DNA from: JAEUJM01 sp044221555
Lineage (GTDB): Bacteria > Actinomycetota > Acidimicrobiia > Acidimicrobiales > DATDAH01
Direction: 5' to 3'
Assembly: GCA_044221555.1 (NCBI GenBank)
Contig: JBGAOY010000003.1
Span: forward strand, 310,001 to 374,000
Length of the DNA: 64,000 nucleotides
Shown here: piece by piece, positions 25,962 to 34,740 of the stretch
How positions within the stretch are numbered: position 1 is the stretch's first letter
How the letters are laid out: every line of letters begins with the position of its first letter
The notes under the pieces: generated by a model
The model's input: only the letters and a program-made list of their open reading frames with translations
Told to the model about the DNA's origin: nothing
The model's database searches: none
Made by a program: the position numbers and the translations under genes

Positions 25962-26543
25962 ATGAGAACGGCTGAGCTGGTGCGGAGGGTCCGTGGTGAT
26001 GCGGCCCTGTCACTGCGCGAGTTGGCCTCTCGATCGAACCTCGCCGTGAGCACGATCCATCGGATCGAGCAAGGGGAGCTCCACCCGACGGTCGACACCC
26101 TCGAAAAGCTCGTCCGGGCCACCGGGCGGCGCCTCGCGCTCGAGGTGCCGCTGGACTACGCCGCGAGCGTCCTCGGGCTCGGCCTGGCCATTCGTGCCGA
26201 CCTCGTGGCTGCGGATCCGTCCGCCATCGTGCGCAAGAGCGCGGAGCTCGTCTACCGCTTCCACACGTCCGACCTCTCGGAGCAGCGCCGGATGCTCGCC
26301 GCCGAACCGCCGTCCACCGGTCAAGTGGAGTGGGACGCCTTCCTCGGCGGGCTCGGCGAGTGGCTGGCCACGATGGGTGGCCTGGAAACGCCGGGTTGGG
26401 CGTCGGTGCCGGCGCGATTCCTCGGGCGAGGGTGGTGGGTGACGCCCATGGCCTCGATGCGGGCGTGGGAGTACGCCGGCACTCCCGTGTCCCTTCAGCG
26501 CCATGGCGTGTATCTCCACCGCGACTCGCTGATCAACCGATGA
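25962..26543 (+). CDS. XRE-family regulator, predicted antitoxin
   Basis: A 193-residue protein. Residues ~6-60 are a Cro/CI-type helix-turn-helix (LSLRELASRSNLAVSTIHRIEQGELHP). The rest is helical with a short WG-rich section (PARFLGRGWWVTPMAS). The gene lies 2 bases after a palindromic operator and 10 bases before a nucleotidyltransferase-like gene, the usual layout of a toxin-antitoxin operon with an autoregulating antitoxin. The C-terminal portion may contact the toxin. As the ATG is so near the palindrome, the message may lack a normal leader. Confidence 0.83.
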   Translation: MRTAELVRRVRGDAALSLRELASRSNLAVSTIHRIEQGELHPTVDTLEKLVRATGRRLALEVPLDYAASVLGLGLAIRADLVAADPSAIVRKSAELVYRFHTSDLSEQRRMLAAEPPSTGQVEWDAFLGGLGEWLATMGGLETPGWASVPARFLGRGWWVTPMASMRAWEYAGTPVSLQRHGVYLHRDSLINR

Positions 26544-26553
26544 GGCAGCCTCC

Positions 26554-27075
26554 GTGTTGACTCGTGAGCGGATCCTCGAGCTGTTCGCGGAGCTCGATGA
26601 CGAGCTCAGCCAAGACGGGACGCGGGGTGACGTCTTCATCGTCGGAGGAGCGGCGATGGCGGTTGCCTATGACGCCCGCCCGTCGACCCGCGACGTGGAC
26701 GGCATCTGGCATCCGTCAAGGGAGGTGCGCGAAGCCGCTGCACGTGTCGCTGCTCGACATGACGACGTCGACGCCGATTGGTTGAACGACGGGGCGAAGG
26801 GTTTCCTGCCGGGCGAGGACCTTGGCGCCAAGCCTGTCGTCTATGAGGGCGAGCATCTCACCGTGTCGGCGGGGTCACCCGAGTACCTCCTCGCTACCAA
26901 GCTCCTGGCCAGTCGAGTGAGTCGCGACGAGGACGACATCCTGCTTCTGTTCCGCCACTGCGGGCTGACGACTGTCGACGAGGGTCTCGACCTGCTCGAG
27001 CGGTACTACCCCGGACGACCGATCGAAGCAAAGGTCCGGTTCTTCCTAGAGGAGCTCCTGGCCTCCGGCGGCTGA
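26554..27075 (+). CDS. Nucleotidyltransferase-like protein (DUF6036/AbiEii type), predicted toxin
   Basis: A 173-residue protein with the start of a minimal nucleotidyltransferase fold: IVGGAAMAVAYDARPSTRDVD near residues 30-50, where GG and the D-x-D pair (Asp48, Asp50) are the expected metal site. The rest is helical with YLLATKLLASRVSRDEDDI, the segment that in DUF6036/AbiEii/MenT-like families follows the catalytic core. Such enzymes act as toxins that modify tRNA or other targets. GTG start at 26554, 10 bases after the XRE gene stop. A strong hairpin terminator follows at 27115-27151. Confidence 0.82.
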   Translation: MLTRERILELFAELDDELSQDGTRGDVFIVGGAAMAVAYDARPSTRDVDGIWHPSREVREAAARVAARHDDVDADWLNDGAKGFLPGEDLGAKPVVYEGEHLTVSAGSPEYLLATKLLASRVSRDEDDILLLFRHCGLTTVDEGLDLLERYYPGRPIEAKVRFFLEELLASGG

Positions 27076-27114
27076 TCGCGTTCCCGAGTCGGCGAACGCC
27101 ACACCCGTCCTCGT

Positions 27115-27151
27115 GGCCCCGGGCCCGGTCCCCCCGACCGGGCCCGGGGCC
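27115..27151. terminator. Perfect 16-bp-stem hairpin between convergent genes
   Basis: Arms at 27115-27130 and 27136-27151 are perfectly complementary (all but two pairs G-C) around a C5 loop. It lies between the toxin gene and the convergent gene ending at 27165, so it can act on both strands. There is no T-tract, common for high-GC actinobacterial terminators. Confidence 0.85.
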
Positions 27152-27164
27152 AAGGGCAGTCCGG

Positions 27165-27461
27165 TCAGCCTGCGGCCGCGCCCAGGCGGGAGAGGTCGCG
27201 CAGGCCGGCGGTCGCCGTGTTCCGGGTGGTCAGCTTCCTGCCGGTGACGGACATGGCCCCACCCGCGATGAGCGAGACCAGACCGGCGAGTGCCAGGAAG
27301 AGCGTCCCGGGGCGGGCGCCGGTCATCGCCAGGACGCCGACGCCGGCATCGAGCACTGCGGCGCTGACGCCGGGGGTGCCGACGCCATGGGCGCCGCCGA
27401 GGGAAACGGGGCTGGTGATGCCGCTCGCGAGGACAGCAGGGGGGGGTTGCGGCATGGTCAT
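27165..27461 (-). CDS. Small membrane-anchored protein with LAMTG motif
   Basis: A 98-residue protein started at the ATG at 27461, preceded by AGGGAAATGACC. After a Pro/Gly/Val-rich part comes LAMTG at residues 44-48, a hydrophobic helix at about 53-75 and a basic GRK. LAxTG-helix-basic is the layout of substrates for class E sortases, but here ~22 more residues follow and no signal peptide is present, so sorting is doubtful. It may instead be a small membrane protein. The frame is open to the gene upstream at 27645. Confidence 0.55.
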   Translation of the reverse strand: MTMPQPPPAVLASGITSPVSLGGAHGVGTPGVSAAVLDAGVGVLAMTGARPGTLFLALAGLVSLIAGGAMSVTGRKLTTRNTATAGLRDLSRLGAAAG

Positions 27462-27644
27462 TGGGTCATTTCCCTTGGTTGGGGGTGAAGTACAGGTGTG
27501 GCCGGCGACGAGTAGCGAGCGGGGGACTCCCAGACGCAGTTCTCGACGAGCGGTTGGCGGACGCCCTTTGATGAAGGCATGGACGTAGACGGCGCGATAC
27601 ACCCAGTCCGTGACCAGGAGGAAGGGGACCAAGGCCAGGAGTTG

Positions 27645-27848
27645 TCACCGCCGGAGCACGATCGCGCCCACGGCTGACCAGGCGAAGTACCCGATGAGGA
27701 ACGCACTGAGCGTGGCGACGATGCCGGCGTTGGTGAGCGTCAGCGTCAAGACCAGCCAGAGGGGCCAGACGACGACGAAGAGCACCCAGTCGCGCATGAC
27801 GCCCACGTAGGCGACGTCGAACCAGGAGGCAGGGCGACCCACGCTCAT
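27645..27848 (-). CDS. Small two-helix membrane protein
   Basis: A 67-residue protein with hydrophobic stretches at about 20-43 and 47-63 and an Arg-rich end. ATG at 27848. After its TGA the same frame continues as another membrane-like segment (FLLVTDWVYRAVYVHAF) before the LAMTG gene, so the two pieces may once have been a single protein now split by a stop codon. No family recognised. Confidence 0.5.
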   Translation of the reverse strand: MSVGRPASWFDVAYVGVMRDWVLFVVVWPLWLVLTLTLTNAGIVATLSAFLIGYFAWSAVGAIVLRR

Positions 27849-27963
27849 ACCCGGCGCTGTTCAGCTAGCGTTTCCGCAGGTCACAGGCACCGACGAGTTC
27901 CCGGCACCCTCAGCGACGCCGCCTCGACCACCGGACTTGAGCTCGGTAGCGCGGCCAGCGGAC

Positions 27964-28182
27964 TCATCCCACGTCGGCTCCGGGCTGCCACGGCCCTGCG
28001 TGGCCATTGCCGTCGGTGTCGGCGCAGATGCCAGGGGCCTCAGCGAAGTCTGCGATGCACTGGTCGTACCCGATGGGCTTGTCGGCGGCGGCCTGAGCTT
28101 CAGCAGCGGCCGCCGCCGCTGCAACCTCGGCATCCATGATCGCCTGCTCGTCGGCGGCGCACCGCTCGATCTCGGACTGCAC
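27964..28182 (-). CDS. Small Ala-rich secreted-type fragment, partial or pseudogene
   Basis: From a GTG at 28182 the frame encodes about 72 residues: QSEIERCAADEQAIMDAEV, an Ala-rich helix, then IGYDQCIADFAEAPGICADTDG with three cysteines. The longer frame upstream (to 28377) is Arg-rich and looks non-coding. A neighbouring frame over 28200-28355 has a better lipoprotein-like composition (HAVVACTLTTTADDT), so a frameshift within one original gene is possible. Confidence 0.35.
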   Translation of the reverse strand: MQSEIERCAADEQAIMDAEVAAAAAAAEAQAAADKPIGYDQCIADFAEAPGICADTDGNGHAGPWQPGADVG

Positions 28183-28373
28183 GGCGGCAGGTCGAGCATG
28201 CGACCCCAGCGAGCGGGAAGCCCGTCGAGTGTGTCGTCGGCTGTCGTAGTGAGGGTGCAAGCGACCACGGCATGGCCGGCGGGCGGGTCGGTACCGTTCA
28301 GGAACGATATGGGTTCTCGCTGTTGTGGGGCCCCAGACGAGAGCCAGGCGGGCATCGGATTGTTGTTGGTTTG

Positions 28374-29198
28374 TCACTGCCTCGTGCAGGTCCAGGAGTG
28401 ACCCTCGTCTTCGGCGTCCCAGTCGGCCTCCCCAGGGTGTCGGTACTGGGCGTCGGAGAAGCGCACCTCGTTATGACTGATCACATCGACTGAGGCTCGA
28501 ATGGAGAAATCGTCGGTCGACCCACCGTCCTCCAACAGTTGTCGATCCATCTCGATCTGGTCCGTGTCCTCGGAGAGGAGATCGGCGTCAATGAGAAATC
28601 GGAGAGCGATGCTCTCGGTGTCGGCCTCCCCAGTGATCTCAAGCTTTCCGTTCGTGATCTCCCACGATCCCTCGAACGGTTCCGACCGGCCGTCCACCTC
28701 CGACTGATCATCTACGACTCGGAACTCGCCGTCTCCAACGGTGTAGGTGTATGCAGGTCCGCCGCTATCAGACCCGTCCTCGACACAGTGCCAGGTCCCG
28801 ATGGCCTGTTCGGTGATGGCGTTATCTTGGGCGCTCTTGGCCTGCGAAATGAGAAGCCATGCAGCTAGCGTAATTATCAGTAACGAGCTCAGCACAAGAC
28901 CGATCACTATTGGTGCGACCCGCCTCCGGCGGCCTTCTCTGATCTGTGGTGCAGCGGGAGACTGATTGGCTGATCGGGTACTGAAGTCGGGCTTCGAGCC
29001 CGACTCCTTCAACCTGACCTCGAAGGCTTGCTCGTCCTGCTCGACCTTACGACCACATCCGGGGCAGAAGTGCGCGTCAGATGTCAGCGAGAGACCACAG
29101 GTGGTACATATCGGTACTGCTCTACGTTTAGATCCGCACTCGCCGCAGAATATGGCATCATTGTCCAGCTCATGACCGCAGCCCTCGCAATACGACAT
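28374..29198 (-). CDS. Double zinc-ribbon membrane protein with extracytoplasmic domain
   Basis: A 274-residue protein started at the ATG at 29198. Residues 1-50 contain two rubredoxin-type zinc ribbons (CEGCG..FCGECG; CTTCG..FCPGCG), four CxxC pairs in all. A linker follows, then one membrane helix at about 100-122, then an outside domain that contains GTWHC near 140 and ends WTCTRQ. It resembles bacterial zinc-ribbon/TM proteins of unknown role. The extracytoplasmic part has a lipocalin-like sequence of strands (WEITNGKLEITGEADTE). Function not recognised. Confidence 0.8.
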   Translation of the reverse strand: MSYCEGCGHELDNDAIFCGECGSKRRAVPICTTCGLSLTSDAHFCPGCGRKVEQDEQAFEVRLKESGSKPDFSTRSANQSPAAPQIREGRRRRVAPIVIGLVLSSLLIITLAAWLLISQAKSAQDNAITEQAIGTWHCVEDGSDSGGPAYTYTVGDGEFRVVDDQSEVDGRSEPFEGSWEITNGKLEITGEADTESIALRFLIDADLLSEDTDQIEMDRQLLEDGGSTDDFSIRASVDVISHNEVRFSDAQYRHPGEADWDAEDEGHSWTCTRQ

Positions 29199-29702
29199 GT
29201 TCTCGACCCCTTGCCCCATCGGCACCCGCGTAAGCGATCGTAGCCCAAGCGAGCAGGCCGGTCGGCTGAGCCTCATGCTGCCGAAATATCGCAGCAAGAC
29301 ATTGACGATTCGGGCTCTCCAGTGCCTGTGCCGATCCAGGATGGCTGGCAGCCTCACAGCGACATGGCACCAGAGACTTGACCGGTCTGCGACTGCAGGA
29401 GCGATATGGCGTGTCGACCCCCGAGCCGTGCTGGCGACGCCCGAGAGCGCTTTACGAAATGAGACGTTCTGGGCTGCCCACGGAGGCACCATCGACCGAG
29501 AAAGGGACCAGAGAGCTTCGGGTTTGTGGGGTGGAACGTGACCGGTGCCCATCCTGCGCTGGGCCGAAACCCGCCGTCAGGGGACGGCAACGTCGATCCG
29601 AGCGCGGCGGTCGTGTCTGTCCTACGGTGGAGGGTTCGGGGCGGGCAGTCAGCCTTGGGGTGCACGCGAGGCGGCGACAGCGGCGGGCTTGAGGGGGATG
29701 CG
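29199..29702. other. 504-base intergenic region with repeat copies
   Basis: Contains repeat copy A (29373-29416) and a copy of a second motif (29452-29478, TTTACGAAAT...GTTCTGGGC). No gene is supported. It lies between divergent genes, so promoters for both are expected here. Confidence 0.5.
29373..29416 (+). repeat. Dispersed degenerate repeat, copy A
   Basis: A 44-base unit containing TTGACCGGTCTGCGACTG and GAGCGATATGG. It matches copy C (33123-33166) at 37 of 44 positions and copy B (33006-33048) at about 80%. A partial relative is at 28284-28320. All copies are in non-coding DNA around the genes at 28374-34259. Confidence 0.75.
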
Positions 29703-32700
29703 GTGCGGCCACTGAGGAGGAGTCGAGTCCGCATGGCGATGGTGGTCTGCGTCGGTGCCGTTGGCTCACTTGTGGTGGTCCCGGTGGTGTCGGCTGAAGA
29801 GGATGTCTGTCCTGACGGGTACGAGTCGTTGCCCACCCCCGTTGACGCCGAAACGCCGTTGGGGCCTGCGGATCTAGATGGCGTCGATCTCTCGTGCGCC
29901 GATCTCGGGGGGCAGACCATCGCTGGTCTCGATCGGCTCGGAGGTGACCTCCGGGGGTTTTCGGCTGGCGGCGGAACGGTGTCGGCGACGCGGATCGACA
30001 GCGCGGATCTGACGGGTGCGGACCTGAGGGGCGCCGCGCTCGTCGGACTGGTTGCCCCGTTCGCCACGGTCGACGACGTCGACTTCTCGTCCGCGTCCGT
30101 GCAGGACTCGGTGTTCGACGAGGTCGACTTCACCAGCGCAGCCTCGTTGGAGGGCGTGCAGTTCGTGCGGGCGTCGCTGCGGAGCGCCTCGTTCGCTGGC
30201 CTTGATCTCACGGAGGCGGTGCTCCGGGTCTCCGACTTGACCATGGCGGATCTGTCGGAGACGCGACTCATCGAAGCGTCGCTGTCCCAGGCCCGGCTCG
30301 AGCGCACTGACCTGGAGGGTGCGGCGCTGGACCGGGCTGCACTTGACGGGGCACGACTGTGGGGCGCGTCGCTGGAGGAGGCGTCACTCGTCGGTGCCGA
30401 TGTGCGCGGTGCTGAGTTCGGCGCCGCCGACCTGACCGGGGCGGATCTCCGTCGAACGGACCTGCGGGGCGCTGATCTACAGGGCGCCACCCTGGACGAC
30501 GTCGTGTGGGCCGGGGCTCGCTGCCCCGACGGCGAGCGAGCCGGTGGTGACGCTGCGACGGCGTCGTGCATGGACCACCTCGCTCCGCTCCGGACGGTTC
30601 CCGAGACGGCTGAGGACAACGAGACGGACATTCCGCTGCTCCCGGGCGCGGCGACGGGCCCTCCCGAGGTGGTGGCCGTGCTCGATCAGTCCACCTCGAT
30701 GGGTCTGCCAAGCGGTGGAGTCGGAACGCGGCTCGACGCGGCCAAGCAGTCGGTCAGCCAGTTGCTCGACGTGCTCGTCCCCCGGCAGACGGCCCTCGGC
30801 TTCGTCAGCTACGGCGGGATTGGCCATGAGTGTTCCGTCGCCCACAGCATCGGGATCTCGCCGCTCGATGCAACGTCGGCCGGGCAGATCCGCTCGACGG
30901 TGAACGGCATCACCATCGACCCCGACGACGTCCCAGACTCCGCGTCGACGACGGGAACGAGGGGGACGCCGACGGCTGCGGCGCTCGAACATGGTGCCGG
31001 TCTCTTCACGACGTCCGGCGCCCGGACCCTTGTGCTGGTATCGGACGGCGAGAGCAACTGCACTGGCGACCCGTGCGACGTGGCCCGCGAGCTGGCAGCG
31101 CAGGGCGTGGCCATCACCGTCAACACGGTCGGCTTCCAGGTGCAGTCCAACGGACGCCAGGAGCTCCAGTGCATCGCGGATGCGACCGGAGGCTCGTACG
31201 TCGATGTGAGCAACAGCAGGCAACTCGCAGATCGCCTCCAGCTCCTGACGGTGGCGACGGCGGATTGGCTGGCGCTCGGTGACTCCTACTCTTCGGGTGA
31301 GGGGGCCGAGGACTTCCGCTCGACGCAGCCGACAGCCAACTTCTGCCATCGCTCGCTCAACAACAACTGGTCGGCGGTATCGGTCGACATGGTGAACCGG
31401 TTGCAGGGGACCAACTGGCGTCGGGTCGACCTGTCGTGTAGCGGCGCCACGACCACCAACCTCGAAGACCCCCAGACCGACGGCGACGAGCGTCTCAACG
31501 ACCCTCAGCTCCTCGGCTTCGACCAGCTCTCGCCCCTCGGTGAGCGGATCGTCACCTTCAGCCTCGGAGGAAATGATTCCGGGTTCGGCGAGGTTCTCGC
31601 CGAGTGCGTGATCCATGGCCTGCCCGACGTGCCGGTGGCCGGCATCTCCACCCCATCGGGCTCGGCGTCGGTGACGCTACAGGACATCGCCCGCGACAAG
31701 CTCAATGTGCCCGAGCGACCTGGCGAAACCTGCGTCGACCTGGACACCTACGACGGCTCCGAGTCCGGCTACCCAGACGTCGGTCGGCACACCGAGGACT
31801 ACATCCGTGACAGGCTTCCGCAGGTCTTGGCCACGGCGTACGACAAGATCCGGCAACGGTGGAGTGAGACGAACCAGCACTGGAGGGACATCCTGGGCGC
31901 TCAGCTCGACCACACGCCGGCCACTGTCTACGTCGTCGGCTACCCGCAGATCTTCCCGGACCAGGACGAGTCGTGCAGCTACGTCCAGCCCGATGACCTC
32001 GACTGGATCCGAGCGCGCTTCACTCAGGCCAACGACGTCATCGAAGAGGCGGTCGAGGCCGCCAATCAGCGATCGACGGCGGATCCGATGCCCGGTGATC
32101 CGATCCGGTTCCAGTTCGTGGACGTCGAAGACACCCTCGCTGACCATGACCTCTGCGCGCCGGCCGACAACGAGGCACACCACTTCACCGACGGTTCCGC
32201 CAACGGTCCGTGGGTGAACGGCATCCGCAAACGGGACATTCTCGACCGCGTTGAGAGGAAGTACTTCTTCCACCCCAACGCTTGGGGTCACTCCCGCATC
32301 TCCGAGGTCCTCACCAACGCCATCACCGGGCGAGAGGAGCCGGGTGCACCCTCAGCGCTCCCTCCGCCCGTCTACGCCGTGGCCATCAACGGCGCGACCT
32401 CGGAGGAGGGCGACGGCCCGATCGAGTTGCAGGCCGGTCAGACCATCGAGATCGGTTCTCCTGGCCCGTTCCTGCCGGGGAGCACCGTCGTGGTCTCATT
32501 CGCGTCGGATCTACGGGACCTCGCCGTCCTCGAAGTGGACGACCAAGGAGCATTGCACGGTGAGATCAACATCCCAGAGGCGGATCCTGGGAGCCACGAG
32601 CTCATCTTGGTGCCCGAGGGGGTGAACGGCGCAGAGCAGCCAGTCGTCGTGGCGCTCACGATCCCTGACAACACCCAAGTGTCGTCTCAAGACTCGACGG

Positions 32701-32834
32701 GCGACACAAGCGGGGTCTTGGTTTGGCTCGTGATCGGCGTCTTGGTACTGGTTCTTGCCGGCGCGATCGTTGCCATCGTCGTCGTGCGACGGCGGAGGAG
32801 GAGATCTGAAGACATCGTCATAACGCTGCGCTGA
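29703..32834 (+). CDS. Secreted pentapeptide-repeat / VWA / SGNH-hydrolase fusion, membrane-anchored
   Basis: A 1043-residue surface protein. The start is set at the GTG at 29703 so that the signal peptide (about 1-31, cleavage after VSA) has its Arg-rich n-region; an ATG 30 bases on is an alternative. Residues ~50-265 are A(D/N)LxG-type pentapeptide repeats, interrupted by less regular units. Residues ~320-510 are a von Willebrand A domain with the MIDAS DQSTSMG near 326. Residues ~520-870 are an SGNH hydrolase: GDSYSSGEG, GGNDSGF near 620, and the catalytic His in HPNAWGH near 860. A beta domain and a membrane helix (about 1005-1028) with an Arg-rich tail end it. Cys pairs suggest disulfides. 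Likely cell-surface lipase/esterase with adhesive modules; the substrate is unknown. Confidence 0.9.
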   Translation: MRPLRRSRVRMAMVVCVGAVGSLVVVPVVSAEEDVCPDGYESLPTPVDAETPLGPADLDGVDLSCADLGGQTIAGLDRLGGDLRGFSAGGGTVSATRIDSADLTGADLRGAALVGLVAPFATVDDVDFSSASVQDSVFDEVDFTSAASLEGVQFVRASLRSASFAGLDLTEAVLRVSDLTMADLSETRLIEASLSQARLERTDLEGAALDRAALDGARLWGASLEEASLVGADVRGAEFGAADLTGADLRRTDLRGADLQGATLDDVVWAGARCPDGERAGGDAATASCMDHLAPLRTVPETAEDNETDIPLLPGAATGPPEVVAVLDQSTSMGLPSGGVGTRLDAAKQSVSQLLDVLVPRQTALGFVSYGGIGHECSVAHSIGISPLDATSAGQIRSTVNGITIDPDDVPDSASTTGTRGTPTAAALEHGAGLFTTSGARTLVLVSDGESNCTGDPCDVARELAAQGVAITVNTVGFQVQSNGRQELQCIADATGGSYVDVSNSRQLADRLQLLTVATADWLALGDSYSSGEGAEDFRSTQPTANFCHRSLNNNWSAVSVDMVNRLQGTNWRRVDLSCSGATTTNLEDPQTDGDERLNDPQLLGFDQLSPLGERIVTFSLGGNDSGFGEVLAECVIHGLPDVPVAGISTPSGSASVTLQDIARDKLNVPERPGETCVDLDTYDGSESGYPDVGRHTEDYIRDRLPQVLATAYDKIRQRWSETNQHWRDILGAQLDHTPATVYVVGYPQIFPDQDESCSYVQPDDLDWIRARFTQANDVIEEAVEAANQRSTADPMPGDPIRFQFVDVEDTLADHDLCAPADNEAHHFTDGSANGPWVNGIRKRDILDRVERKYFFHPNAWGHSRISEVLTNAITGREEPGAPSALPPPVYAVAINGATSEEGDGPIELQAGQTIEIGSPGPFLPGSTVVVSFASDLRDLAVLEVDDQGALHGEINIPEADPGSHELILVPEGVNGAEQPVVVALTIPDNTQVSSQDSTGDTSGVLVWLVIGVLVLVLAGAIVAIVVVRRRRRRSEDIVITLR

Positions 32835-33005
32835 CCTCGTGGAGCAGCAGACGGAGCCGAACGGGTGCTCCCGTGCTGTGAATATCTCGATCTGGGAACT
32901 CGGTGTCGCTGTCGACTAGGCGCCTGCGGGCAGTAGCTGCTGTCGGATTCGTTCTGCTCACGGCCGCTGCCTCCGCGAACCAGACGATATGGCGAGATTG
33001 CCCGA

Positions 33006-33048
33006 GAGACTCGACCGGACCACGACCGTCCGAGCGAAATGGCACGTC
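33006..33048 (+). repeat. Dispersed degenerate repeat, copy B
   Basis: A 43-base relative of copy A with about 80% identity; the TTGACC is changed to TCGACC and the GATAT to GAAAT. Confidence 0.65.
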
Positions 33049-33122
33049 TTGGCCGGTAGGGGAATGGGCACGGATGAGGGCCGCTTACAGAACCACCGTT
33101 CCGGGCTGCTGGGGCCCCACCC

Positions 33123-33166
33123 GACACTTGACGGGTCTACGACTGCGGGAGCGATATCACGGGTCG
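33123..33166 (+). repeat. Dispersed degenerate repeat, copy C
   Basis: A 44-base unit 84% identical to copy A, with ACTTGACGGG and GGGAGCGATATC. It lies 146 bases before the gene at 33312 on the same strand. Confidence 0.75.
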
Positions 33167-33311
33167 TGCACCGACGGCCCGAGGCGGGTAGGCGGATTCG
33201 GGGGCGCTCGCTGTTCGGGCCACGGCACAGTGTGTAACCTGCACCCATTCTCTGGTACACAAGTGCAAATTGAGACTAGCGAACTGTTGATTCCACGGCG
33301 GAGGGCTACAC

Positions 33312-34259
33312 GTGGCTGAGACTGACCTCGAGCGAGATGAACTACTTGCCGAACTCTATGGCGAGGACAACTCGGATCTCGAGGTTCTTCAAGAGCGCTG
33401 GGATGGTTTGTCTGACGATGCGCAGGACGCGGCCTTGCTCTTTCTTGCGGCAGCGGTCGAGTCGCAAAGAGATGTCACCTCTGCGTTAGATCTACTCCGT
33501 ACAAACAACGTTCCTAGCGACGACAGTCTGTTCCAATCATCCGCCGAGGTAGAGGCGGCGCAGCAGGCTTCGGGCAGGTTGAGGTCTCGACTTGCGAGGG
33601 GGATCGAGCATCTGGCGTCGTGGAACGAGGACTTGCAGCATCGTCGTGAGGTCTTGGTGGTCATTCATAAGAGTCAGCGGGGTGCGTTCATTCGCAACGC
33701 AGAAGCGATCGAGGAGGCCCAGAGAATCAGCGACCAGAGGTACCGAGAGCTGACTGATGAACTCCAACGAATGGGTGTCAGCAGCCAGGTGTCGGCGGAC
33801 GCAGGACGGCAACAGCGACTGCTGGATATTATGCGAATGAAGGACCTCGAACTAGTCGTGTCCATTGTGAAGGATCTGGATGAGTTGTTCCAAGCACTGC
33901 TTGACCATCTAGAGACCCAGCGCCACCTTGTTGGAGCGCTCATCGTACGCCTGAAGGTCATCAAGTGGATTTTCAAGTTTGAGCGAGAGGTGCTCCGGGT
34001 CGGAGTCTCTCTCGCCCTTCTCACGATCGTCGGAGGAGCACTGATCGGTTCGGTGGACGGTCTCCCCCTGGTCTTTGGAGTCGTTCTCACCATCGTGATC
34101 TGGGCAGCCGGTGAGTATCTGGTCATCCCTCGACTGAACGCCCTTGTTCGCCGACGTGAGTTGGCCTACGTCGAACGTTCGGCCCACGCCCTTCGCATAG
34201 CAACGCAGGCTCAGATGGTTCTACTCCTCACCGCGGTCGGCATCGGACAGACCTCCTGA
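33312..34259 (+). CDS. Coiled-coil membrane protein of unknown function
   Basis: A 315-residue protein. Residues 1-60 are acidic. Residues ~80-230 are mostly coiled-coil helices (QASGRLRSRLARGIEHL, RRYRELTDELQRMG type). Two membrane helices lie at about 236-253 and 258-275, and a basic C-terminal helix follows. No signal peptide. The AT content is higher than in the copper genes, pointing to a separate origin. ATG at 33312; a weak GGAGGG lies 11 bases upstream. No family recognised; a membrane-tethered scaffold is possible. Confidence 0.72.
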   Translation: MAETDLERDELLAELYGEDNSDLEVLQERWDGLSDDAQDAALLFLAAAVESQRDVTSALDLLRTNNVPSDDSLFQSSAEVEAAQQASGRLRSRLARGIEHLASWNEDLQHRREVLVVIHKSQRGAFIRNAEAIEEAQRISDQRYRELTDELQRMGVSSQVSADAGRQQRLLDIMRMKDLELVVSIVKDLDELFQALLDHLETQRHLVGALIVRLKVIKWIFKFEREVLRVGVSLALLTIVGGALIGSVDGLPLVFGVVLTIVIWAAGEYLVIPRLNALVRRRELAYVERSAHALRIATQAQMVLLLTAVGIGQTS

Positions 34260-34740
34260 GTTCTGCCGCTCCGGCTACCCCATGTGCGCGAACGATGGCG
34301 CTGCCGGACGTGAGGTCGCCAGCGGCCAGCCAGGTGGCCCGCTAGGTGTAGGCCTCCGCAGCGTCCAGCGCGTGTGCTCCCATGACCTGCGCCGGCGATG
34401 GCCGATGACTCTTTACGGAACCCGCGTTCTGGGTCCCACCCCATCCTTCAATCGGATTGCTGTGGGGTGCCAGGGGCGCAGCTAATCCGCCTGTAGGTGC
34501 CGAGAAGTCATCGGCGCCACTGGTTGGTGGCCGTCGGCCTGCTCCATCTCGGTGCGCTCGCCGCGGCTGGTTCGCTGACCTGCGAGTTGCGGTCGCCGCA
34601 GTGGCGCGGGTGTCTCCGCTGCCCATGAGGCGTGCTGAGGAGATCCACCGCTTCGGCGCCGGCTCGCAGCTTGAGCTGCTCGCTGAGCGTTGCGCTGGGT
34701 CCTTGCCCTCGCCGAAGCTCATTCCCGCTGGTGCGGTGGT
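34260..34740. other. 481-base stretch with a further repeat relative
   Basis: At 34381-34440 a sequence reads GACCTGCGCCGGCGATGGCC then CTTTACGGAACC and GTTCTGGGTCC, related to both motifs near 29373-29478 and 33083-33166. No gene is supported. The right part abuts the transposase remnant. Confidence 0.45.

Larger units (their letters stand above)
32835..33311. other. 477-base intergenic region with repeat copies B and C
   Basis: Holds repeat copies B (33006-33048) and C (33123-33166) and a motif at 33083-33110 (CTTACAGAACC then CCGTTCCGGG). The promoter of the following gene should lie here. Weak open frames on both strands are not supported. Confidence 0.5.

Noticed and set aside
27165..27461. 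Sortase class E substrate
   Set aside because: LAMTG is followed by a helix and basic residues, but a 22-residue tail and lack of a signal peptide argue against sorting; kept as a small membrane protein.
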